Of a stretch of 14,820 bases of DNA, positions 1 to 5,833 are shown in pieces; within the stretch, counting starts at the first letter, position 1; each line of letters begins with the position of its first letter. A program made the position numbers and the translations under genes. The notes under the pieces were generated by a model. That model was not told the DNA's origin. It was given only the letters and a program-made list of their open reading frames with translations, and searched no databases. This stretch comes from an uncultured Gammaproteobacteria bacterium (lineage in GTDB: Bacteria; Pseudomonadota; Gammaproteobacteria; Rariloculales; Rariloculaceae), in assembly GCA_946887385.1 (NCBI GenBank), contig CAMPKU010000098.1, positions 1 through 14,820 of the forward strand. The letters are read 5' to 3'.

Positions 1-1215
1 CTGCGTCAGCAGCGTGGCGACCAGCGCGCCGTTCACGAACTCCGACGACACGGCGTCGTAGCGACTTTCCTTGAAGCGCTTGCGAATTTCCTCGAGCTTC
101 ACGGCGCGCTCGCGCTGCGCCTCGTGGAACGACAGCATGCGCTTGGCTTCCTCTTCCACGCGCGGCAGCTCCGCGCGCACGACGGTGAGCTGATCCACGG
201 CCGCATCGTCGTCGGGCGTGGGCGTGCTCGTGGCGCGCTCGCGCAGGCTGCGCATCGTCTCGCCGCGCAGCGCGTCGCGCAGAATCTCGTTCGCTCGGCG
301 TGAGAGCTCGTCGTCGCCGGCCGCGAACGCGGCGCGCTTCTCGATCAGCGCGTCGAGCGCGGCCTCGTGCTCTTCGATCCTTTCGTCCACTTCGGCCAAC
401 GCCTCGGCGGCTTGCTGAAGCTCGTCCTCGCGCTGCGGCACGCCCGCCGCTTCCGCTGCGGCGTGCTCGAGCGCGTGCACGGCGGCCAAGTCGTCGTCGC
501 TCTTCAAGCGCATGCGCTGAGCGTGCTCGGCGAAGCGCGCGGGCAGCTCCGTGAGCATCCAGTAATCGCGGCGCAGCGGCTCGAAGTTCGCCACGCGTGC
601 CACCCAGCGGTCGAGCACGCGTGCGAAGCCGGCGCCCACGTACGCCGGCGTGCCGAAGCCGCGCGTCCATAAATAGGAGAACAGCGGATCGGCCTCGTAC
701 GGCTGGCCCTTTTGCTCGCGGTCCTGGTGCGCGGCTTTCGCTTTTTCCTCGGAGAGATCGGCCACACGGTCCGACGCCTCGGCCGCGGCCATGGCGGCTC
801 GATAATTTTCGTCCGCCGCCAGTGCCTTCTGTGCCGCGACGCGCGCGTCGTCGAGCGCCTGCTCGGCGGCATCGACCACGTCGTGCTGGGCGGCGCGCTC
901 GCGCTCGAGCTCCTGGCGCCGCTCTTCGGCGCGGGCGATCTCGGCTTCGAGATCGGCCTGAGCGGTTTCGCGTTGCCCGAGCAGCGCGCGCACGCTCGCG
1001 CCCGTCGCGTCGAGCTCCGCCGCCACCGAAGCGCCCTCGATCTCGCGCAGCCGCATTTTCGCGAGCACGCTCAAGCAGCCGATCTCGGCTTGACGCAGGC
1101 GCTCGAGCTCGGCCGTCGCGCGCTTCAGGCGCACGTCGATGGTGCCGATTTCGCCGCGCGTATCGGTAAGCGTGCGCTCGATCAGCGCGAGAACGTCGTT
1201 GCCGCCCAATGCCAT
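1..1215 (-). CDS. Long coiled-coil protein, third gene of the operon, 3' end beyond the window
   Basis: An open frame runs without a stop from ATG at 1215 to the left edge (405 codons visible, C-terminus missing). The protein starts MALGGNDVLALIERTL. It is dominated by charged heptad-like helices: residues about 1-75, 85-170, 250-310 and 340-390 are rich in Glu, Arg, Ala and Leu. A more globular, aromatic stretch lies at about 178-235 (LFSYLWTRGFGTPAYVG, then RRDYWMLTELPARF). I see no signal peptide and no membrane segment, so a cytoplasmic location is likely. The ATG is 4 nt after the stop of the DUF6384-like gene, with AAGGG just before it inside the spacer and upstream stop, so translation is probably coupled. 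I do not recognise a named family. A structural partner of the two upstream products is inferred from position only. Confidence 0.85.
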   Translation of the reverse strand, partial: MALGGNDVLALIERTLTDTRGEIGTIDVRLKRATAELERLRQAEIGCLSVLAKMRLREIEGASVAAELDATGASVRALLGQRETAQADLEAEIARAEERRQELERERAAQHDVVDAAEQALDDARVAAQKALAADENYRAAMAAAEASDRVADLSEEKAKAAHQDREQKGQPYEADPLFSYLWTRGFGTPAYVGAGFARVLDRWVARVANFEPLRRDYWMLTELPARFAEHAQRMRLKSDDDLAAVHALEHAAAEAAGVPQREDELQQAAEALAEVDERIEEHEAALDALIEKRAAFAAGDDELSRRANEILRDALRGETMRSLRERATSTPTPDDDAAVDQLTVVRAELPRVEEEAKRMLSFHEAQRERAVKLEEIRKRFKESRYDAVSSEFVNGALVATLLTQ

Positions 1216-1219
1216 GCCC

Positions 1220-2134
1220 TTACCACTCCGTGATCGCGGCGCCCGTCGTCGGCACCGTGTATTCGCGTTCCAGAACGCCGCGGCGCTTGCGCCCGACTAC
1301 GCCGTCTTGAATGATGCCGTCGTCGCGCTTGTCGGCCGCCACGCGGTTGTACGTGGCCTCGTCTACGCGCAGCCCCCAGGCGCTCACGGTTCGGGTGCGG
1401 CCGTCCTCCTCGCTGGTGACGGGCACGCGCAACGCGTCGCCGTCCGGCGCGACGGCCTCCACGATCAAGTAGTAGTTGCGCGCGGCGCGATTGACTTCCG
1501 GCTCGCGCCACACGCCGCTTTGCTCGCCGGGGCGCGACACCACGCGCAGCTCGTACTCCAGGTTCAGGCGGAAATTCAGCGTCTGAAGCTCATCGATGGC
1601 GGCGCGCGCGGCGTCGTAATCGCCCTGCGCAATCGCGGCCTCGCCGGTGGTGAGCTGCGCGCGGGCGGCATCGAGCGCGGCGGGATCGTCGCTGAGCGCG
1701 TCGACGGCCTGGTACGCGGCGGTGAGCTCGGCGGGCACTTCCGTGGCCTCGCGCAACGCGGGGCCGCGCACGAACAGTTGGAACGCGATGGCCGCGACGG
1801 CCAGCGCGGCAACGCCCGCGCCCGCGAGCTTGCCCCAGCGCGCGCGCGTGACGTAGGCATACGCCAGCGTGCGCGAGAAGCTCGGGTCCGGCTGCCGATA
1901 GACGAAGCGCTCTTCGCGCAGCGCTTCCACGCCGCGCTGCAGAATCTCGTCGGTGACGACGATCCCTTGGCTCGTGTAGATCTGGCGCAGATGCTCGACC
2001 AGCTGCGCGTCGCGATCCTCGGCGGAGAGCTCGCGCGCGAGCACGAGCTCCTTGTGCCGAAGCGTGTCGACCACGTCCATCGCGAGCATCAGCTCGTCGA
2101 GGGGCGCCTTCTCTTTGACGACGACCTCGTTCAT
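1220..2134 (-). CDS. One-pass membrane protein, DUF6384-like
   Basis: 304 aa. The cytoplasmic N-terminal part (1-100) contains the stretch LDELMLAMDVVDTLRHKEL, then YTSQGIVVTDEILQRGVEALREERFVYR. This arrangement is what I remember of the DUF6384 family; that name is from memory and not checked. One hydrophobic segment at about 101-122 (after RARWGK) is followed by a helical hairpin region (125-195, many Ala and Asp) and a C-terminal part of mixed beta character (200-304). There is no signal peptidase site, so it is probably anchored with the C-terminal part outside the cytoplasm. It is the middle gene of the operon, 31 nt after the helical gene and 4 nt before the coiled-coil gene. No good Shine-Dalgarno precedes its ATG. 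Function unknown; a membrane anchor for the two soluble helical proteins is inference. Confidence 0.85.
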   Translation of the reverse strand: MNEVVVKEKAPLDELMLAMDVVDTLRHKELVLARELSAEDRDAQLVEHLRQIYTSQGIVVTDEILQRGVEALREERFVYRQPDPSFSRTLAYAYVTRARWGKLAGAGVAALAVAAIAFQLFVRGPALREATEVPAELTAAYQAVDALSDDPAALDAARAQLTTGEAAIAQGDYDAARAAIDELQTLNFRLNLEYELRVVSRPGEQSGVWREPEVNRAARNYYLIVEAVAPDGDALRVPVTSEEDGRTRTVSAWGLRVDEATYNRVAADKRDDGIIQDGVVGRKRRGVLEREYTVPTTGAAITEW

Positions 2135-2165
2135 GGCAGCGCTCGCTGCGCGCTCGTGCGCGCGC

Positions 2166-3395
2166 TCAACGCGTGTGGGCGGCGAGCTCTAACGCCTGAC
2201 CGCTCTCGACGAGACGCGCCAAGCGCTGCTTGCCCGATTCCACGGCGTCGCGAATCTCGGCCGCGTTCTTCGTCGACATGTCGCGCATCTCGGCGATGAT
2301 CTCGCGCGAGCGGATCTGGTAATTCACCACGGAGTCGACGAGCTTCTTCACGGCATCGGCGCGGATCGTCGGCCCGTAGCCGGCCTTGAGCGCGGCCTCC
2401 TGCACCTTACCGCCGATGTCGGCCAAGTCTTCGAGACTCTTGCTCACGCCTTCCTTCATGGCTTCGAGCGTCTTTGTGCTCTCGTGCAAGCCCCACAGCC
2501 CCGTGAACGATGCGCTCAGCGCCGTGAGCACGGTTTCGTTCGTGCCGAAGAACGACACGGCTTGCTTGTACACACGATCCTTCGCGTTCGTGGTTTGCAC
2601 GAGCCGCGCCATGATGACCTCGCTCGTGTTGTAGCCCACCGTGAGGTTGTCCGATAGGTCTTTGCAGATCTGATAGCGGTCTTCGGCGCCCTGCACGTTG
2701 CGCAGCTCCTCGTCGCGCGTGAGCTCGAGCTTCGCGCGCGCGACGAGATCGTCGCCGGACGCCTGCTCCACGGCCTCGACGGCGGCTTTGAGCTTCGCTT
2801 GCGCCGCTTCGAGCTCGCCTTCGGCGACCTTCAGCACTTGCAGCGCGAGCACCTCGGACTCCTTCATCGCACCGCGGAAATCGAGGTATGCCTGAAGAAT
2901 CGTTTGCTCGCGCTCGATCTGGTCCTTCGAATCCTTGACCACATCGAGGTACGTCTTCTTGATCTTGTCGAAGCGGCCCGAGATGTCGCCGCGCGTGGCC
3001 TTCTGCCAGATGTTGGCCAGGCGCTCGAACGTGTCGATGCGGCCGTCCTCGACTTGCTCCACCATGGTCTTGGCGTCGTCGCGGATGCTGTTGAAGCCGT
3101 CCGTGATCTTCGCGTAACGCTCGCCGAGCGACATCGACGCCACTTGCTCGCGCACCACCTGATTGAACAAGGACGCTTGCGACAGTGTGCGCGCGATGGC
3201 GACCACCTTGTCGTTGTCGAGATCGGAGACGCGGTTCAAGAGCGCGACGATCGGCGCTTCCTCCGTCTTCTCGGGCACGAGGCCGAGATCGCGAAGACGC
3301 GTCATTGCCTTGTCGAGATATTGCATCGGAGTTGCCATAGCCTGCCTCGCCGGGTTCGTTGCGATTGTGGCACGGCCAGCCGTCGTCGTGTTCAT
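2166..3395 (-). CDS. Soluble all-helical protein, first gene of a sigma-54-type operon
   Basis: 409 aa if started at ATG 3395 (MNTTTAGRAT). I prefer this start over the in-frame ATG at 3410 because that ATG is part of the Shine-Dalgarno itself: GGAGGG sits 7 nt before 3395. The protein is helical throughout with no signal peptide and no membrane segment. Residues 24-60 hold the conserved-looking MQYLDKAMTRLRDLGLVPE; 95-250 are long amphipathic helices; 255-320 contain YNTSEVIMARLVQTTNAKDR and TNETVLTALSASFTGLWGL; 350-400 end in another helix. The general look, especially the last third, recalls the TelA/toxic-anion-resistance helical proteins, but I cannot claim membership; related proteins are often named only 'cell surface protein'. 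It heads an operon with a membrane protein and a coiled-coil protein. An envelope or stress role is inferred from the promoter type and the membrane partner. Confidence 0.88.
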   Translation of the reverse strand: MNTTTAGRATIATNPARQAMATPMQYLDKAMTRLRDLGLVPEKTEEAPIVALLNRVSDLDNDKVVAIARTLSQASLFNQVVREQVASMSLGERYAKITDGFNSIRDDAKTMVEQVEDGRIDTFERLANIWQKATRGDISGRFDKIKKTYLDVVKDSKDQIEREQTILQAYLDFRGAMKESEVLALQVLKVAEGELEAAQAKLKAAVEAVEQASGDDLVARAKLELTRDEELRNVQGAEDRYQICKDLSDNLTVGYNTSEVIMARLVQTTNAKDRVYKQAVSFFGTNETVLTALSASFTGLWGLHESTKTLEAMKEGVSKSLEDLADIGGKVQEAALKAGYGPTIRADAVKKLVDSVVNYQIRSREIIAEMRDMSTKNAAEIRDAVESGKQRLARLVESGQALELAAHTR

Positions 3396-3436
3396 GGGCG
3401 ATCCCTCCATCGCTCGTGTGGCGAACGGGCGGTGGA

Positions 3437-3454
3437 TTGCATCCCGCGTGCCAA
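3437..3454 (-). promoter_or_regulatory. Sigma-54 (-24/-12) promoter of the helical/DUF6384/coiled-coil operon
   Basis: On the minus strand the sequence is TTGGCACGCGGGATGCAA. Against the sigma-54 consensus TGGCAC-N5-TTGCW it has the complete -24 block, the exact 12-bp GG-to-GC distance (GG at 3452-3451, GC at 3440-3439) and only one mismatch (ATGC for TTGC). The predicted start site near 3427 gives a leader of about 32 nt with GGAGGG in place. The same TTGGCACGC start recurs at 10029 and 13631. Confidence 0.75.
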
Positions 3455-3545
3455 CTCGCGCGCCACGCGTAAATGCCTGATGCGATTAGATGTTCCCGCG
3501 GAAACCACGAGCGCGGCGTGAGGCGTGGACGCAACGCCTATCGAT

Positions 3546-3567
3546 TTCGCACAAGATTTGGTGCAAA
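3546..3567. promoter_or_regulatory. Candidate enhancer-binding-protein site upstream of the operon promoter
   Basis: Inverted repeat TTCGCAC, 8-bp spacer, GTGCAAA (one mismatch in seven pairs). Its centre lies about 130 bp upstream of the predicted sigma-54 start site, the usual range for activator sites of this promoter class. A site of the same architecture lies at the same distance from the promoter at 10029. No regulator gene in the window supports this directly. Confidence 0.45.
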
Positions 3568-3582
3568 CCCGCGACGTGCCAA

Positions 3583-3613
3583 GAGGGGACGGATTAGATA
3601 AATCCGTCCCCTC
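3583..3613. repeat. REP-like perfect hairpin (13-bp stem, 5-nt loop)
   Basis: Arms at 3583-3595 (GAGGGGACGGATT) and 3601-3613 are perfect reverse complements around the loop AGATA. Repeats containing GGGGACGGATTTA are familiar from REP elements mobilised by REP-associated tyrosine transposases (from memory). The right arm overlaps the stop codon of the minus-strand gene ending at 3612. There is no T-run on either side, so it is not a canonical intrinsic terminator, although it could protect mRNA 3' ends or block read-through toward the operon at 3395. Only one copy is in this window. Confidence 0.65.
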
Positions 3614-3938
3614 ATCGAACTTGGGTGATGAGGAAGTAGACGAAGCCGAGCGTCATGGCCATGTGTCCCAGCAGCGCCATGTACATCTGGCGCGTGGAGC
3701 CGCCGACCGCGCGGTGAATTTCCGCATGGAGCTCAGCGCCGACCTTGCCGATCTCGACGCGAAGCCGGGCCTCGAGTTGATGCATTTCGTCGCGCAGCAC
3801 CCCGAGGTCGTGTTTCGTGGCGAGCGTGTCCTTGGCTCCTGCGATCTCGATCTCGATGGCGCGCACGATTGCCCGGGCTTGCGCCGGCTCAACGCTAGCT
3901 TTCTCCAGTACTTCGAGCGATTCCGCCTGCATTGGCAT
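3612..3938 (-). CDS. Small coiled-coil, C-terminally membrane-anchored protein (DUF1640-like)
   Basis: 108 aa. The helical N-terminus (1-30) is followed by a coiled coil at about 31-78, with the characteristic ATKHDLGVLRDEMHQLEARL pattern, and a single hydrophobic segment at about 85-105 ending LITQVR. This order matches the bacterial DUF1640/CCDC90-type proteins, which are common short genes of unknown function in gammaproteobacteria. It likely sits in the inner membrane with the coiled coil in the cytoplasm and oligomerises through it. ATG occurs at 3938 and again at 3932; I keep the first. No good Shine-Dalgarno precedes it, and a sigma-70 promoter placed immediately upstream (see 3942-3972) suggests a nearly leaderless message. 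Its stop codon lies inside the REP-like hairpin. It stands alone between the operon and a divergent serine hydrolase gene. Confidence 0.75.
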   Translation of the reverse strand: MPMQAESLEVLEKASVEPAQARAIVRAIEIEIAGAKDTLATKHDLGVLRDEMHQLEARLRVEIGKVGAELHAEIHRAVGGSTRQMYMALLGHMAMTLGFVYFLITQVR

Positions 3939-3941
3939 TCG

Positions 3942-3972
3942 ATGATAAGCCCCGCGAAAAGCGCATTGTCAA
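3942..3972 (-). promoter_or_regulatory. Sigma-70 type promoter of the DUF1640-like gene
   Basis: On the minus strand a perfect -35 TTGACA (3972-3967) is followed after 19 bp by TATCAT (3947-3942; five of six with TATAAT), or after 18 bp by TTATCA. Transcription would begin at about 3935-3938, on or next to the ATG, which predicts a leaderless or nearly leaderless mRNA. The spacer is 1-2 bp longer than the optimum. Confidence 0.5.
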
Positions 3973-4177
3973 GGCAACGCAGGGAATCATGGCCGCCACC
4001 ACAGGCGCCGACGAGCGCCTAATCCAAAGCAAACGCGGAGTTTTGCGAACGGGTCATGGTTTGGTGGAGAATCATGGCAAAGGGTGACCCAACCCATGCT
4101 GTACCGACCGAGCGATCGCGAGCTCGATGCCGCGCCCTTCGAGCTGCGCCACGACGGGTGCGCGATGAGGTAGATGT
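3973..4177. other. Intergenic stretch between divergent genes
   Basis: No open frame with coding character. It holds a 6-bp stem hairpin (AGGCGC at 4003-4008, GCGCCT at 4015-4020) without a T-run and the 15-mer CAAACGCGGAGTTTT at 4030-4044, repeated exactly at 9895-9909. I find no convincing -35/-10 or -24/-12 element for the serine hydrolase gene here, so its promoter is unassigned. The GAGGT 6 nt before 4178 is a usable ribosome binding site. Confidence 0.5.
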
Positions 4178-5812
4178 ATGAGCACGCTCACCCACATCGT
4201 CACCGTCGTCGCGCTCCGCGCGGTGCTCGCGCTGCTGCTCGTGCCGGGGCTAGGCGCAGCGCAAGACACGGCGCGCATGCAGGAGCTCATTCGCGCCCGT
4301 GTGGACGACGGCAGCTTCATGGGCACCGTGCTCGTCGCCCGCGGCGACGAAGTGCTGCTGAGCGAGGGCTACGGCTCCGCGAATCTCGAGTGGAACATCA
4401 AGAACGCGCCGAGCACGAAGTTCCGCTTGGGCTCCATCACGAAGCAGTTCACGGCGGCTGCGATCTTGAAGCTGGCCGAGCAAGGCAAGCTCGCGGTCGA
4501 CGACACCGTGAAGACGCACTGGTCCGGCGCGCCCGCCGCATGGGACGCCATCACGATCCGCCACCTGCTCACGCACACGAGCGGCGTCCCGAACCTCACG
4601 AGCTTTCCGGACATGCAGACGTGGAAACTGCAGCAATCCACGCCGCTGAAGACCATCGGCTACTTCCGCGACAAGCCGCTCGACTTCGCGCCGGGTGAGC
4701 GCATGAGCTACAGCAACTCGGGCTACATCGTGCTCGGTTACCTGGTGGAGCGCGTGAGCGGCCAGGACTACGCGCAGTTCCTGCGCGACAGCATCTTCGA
4801 GCCGTTAGGCATGAAGGATACGGGCTACGACTTGCACGCCACGATCCTTCCGAATCGCGCGTCCGGCTACACGATGACGACGAGCGGGCTGCGCAACGCG
4901 CCGTACATCGACATGACCGTGCCGTTCGGCGCCGGCGCGCTGTACTCGACGACCGAAGACTTGCTGCGCTGGACGCAGGGGCTCTTCGGCGGCCGCGTGC
5001 TCTCCGCCGCGTCGCTCGAGGCGATGACGACGCCGCTGCTCAACAACTACGCGTTCGGCGTCTCGGTGCGCGAGGCGAGCGGGCGCAAGGCCATCGAGCA
5101 CGGCGGCGGCATCGAGGGCTTCAACACGCTGCTCGCGTATTATCCCGACAGCCGGATCACGGTGGCCGTGCTCGGCAACGTGAACGGCCAAGCGCCCACC
5201 GAGCTGGCGGCGCAGCTCGGCGGGCTCGCGCACGGCGACGCCGTGCGGCCGTCGTCGGAGCGCACGCAGATCGAGCTGCCCCGCGACAAGCTCGACCGCC
5301 TCACCGGCACGTACCAGCTTGCACCCACGGCGAACATGCTCATCACCGTGGAAGGTACACAGCTCATGAGCCGCTTGGGGCCGCAGCCGGTGGTGCCGCT
5401 GTTCGCGGAGTCGGAGACCAAGTTCTTTCCGCGCGTAGTCGACGCCGAAATCGAGTTCGAGCTCGACGCGAGCGGCAAGGCGACCGCGCTCGTGCTGCGT
5501 CAAGCCGGCCGCGAGACGCGCGGCACGCGCATCGAGCAGCGCACGGAGGTGGCGCTGCCGCTCGACGTGCTCGAGCGCTATCCCGGCACGTATGCGCTCG
5601 GCGCGGGCGCGAACCTGGTCGTCACGCTCGAGAACGGCCAGCTCATGTCGCAAGCCACGGGCCAGGCCAAAGTGCCGCTGTTCGCGGAGGCCGAGAACAA
5701 GTTCTTCTTGAAGGCCGCGAACGCGCAGATCGAGTTCGTCACGGAAGGCGAACGGGTTACCGATCTTGTGCTGTATCAGGGCGGACGAGAAACGCGCGCC
5801 GCGCGTCAGTAG
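4178..5812 (+). CDS. Exported serine hydrolase, class C beta-lactamase/D-Ala-D-Ala peptidase fold, with duplicated C-terminal domain
   Basis: 544 aa. The signal peptide is residues 1-28 (hydrophobic 8-25, cleavage likely after GAA), so the enzyme acts outside the cytoplasm. The beta-lactamase/transpeptidase-like domain is about 30-350. It shows the catalytic SxxK as S86-I-T-K89 (RLGSITKQFTAAA), the second motif as Y178-S-N180 (MSYSNSGYIVLGYL) and the third as H308-G-G310 in place of KTG, usual for this family of esterases, peptidases and penicillin-binding-like enzymes. The substrate cannot be read from sequence; a true beta-lactamase role is only one possibility. Residues 365-451 and 458-543 are two copies of a beta-rich domain resembling DUF3471. 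The start at 4178 fits GAGGT upstream and the signal peptide; an ATG at 4174 is in another frame. It is convergent with the kinase gene, 21 nt apart. Confidence 0.92.
   Translation: MSTLTHIVTVVALRAVLALLLVPGLGAAQDTARMQELIRARVDDGSFMGTVLVARGDEVLLSEGYGSANLEWNIKNAPSTKFRLGSITKQFTAAAILKLAEQGKLAVDDTVKTHWSGAPAAWDAITIRHLLTHTSGVPNLTSFPDMQTWKLQQSTPLKTIGYFRDKPLDFAPGERMSYSNSGYIVLGYLVERVSGQDYAQFLRDSIFEPLGMKDTGYDLHATILPNRASGYTMTTSGLRNAPYIDMTVPFGAGALYSTTEDLLRWTQGLFGGRVLSAASLEAMTTPLLNNYAFGVSVREASGRKAIEHGGGIEGFNTLLAYYPDSRITVAVLGNVNGQAPTELAAQLGGLAHGDAVRPSSERTQIELPRDKLDRLTGTYQLAPTANMLITVEGTQLMSRLGPQPVVPLFAESETKFFPRVVDAEIEFELDASGKATALVLRQAGRETRGTRIEQRTEVALPLDVLERYPGTYALGAGANLVVTLENGQLMSQATGQAKVPLFAEAENKFFLKAANAQIEFVTEGERVTDLVLYQGGRETRAARQ
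5270..5806 (+). repeat. Tandem duplication of the hydrolase C-terminal domain
   Basis: Two protein repeats of about 86 residues, coded at 5270-5530 and 5549-5806 (93-codon offset). Copy 1 starts IELPRDKLDRLTGTY, copy 2 VALPLDVLERYPGTY. Both contain QLMS, VPLFAE, KFF, an AxIEF-like strand and end GRETR. The alignment needs no gaps, so the duplication is clear, but the copies have diverged, so it is not recent. Confidence 0.85.
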
Positions 5813-5833
5813 CGCAGCCGCCGCCGCGCGTGA

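Noticed and set aside
3396..3410. ATG at 3410 as start of the helical protein
   Set aside because: The ATG overlaps the GGAGGG that is ideally placed for ATG 3395; using 3410 would leave it without a ribosome binding site.
3568..3582. Further TTGGCAC on the minus strand followed by TTTGC, resembling a sigma-54 promoter
   Set aside because: The distance between TGGCAC and TTGC is 9 bp instead of 5, so GG and GC are on the wrong helical spacing, and no gene start follows at a suitable distance.
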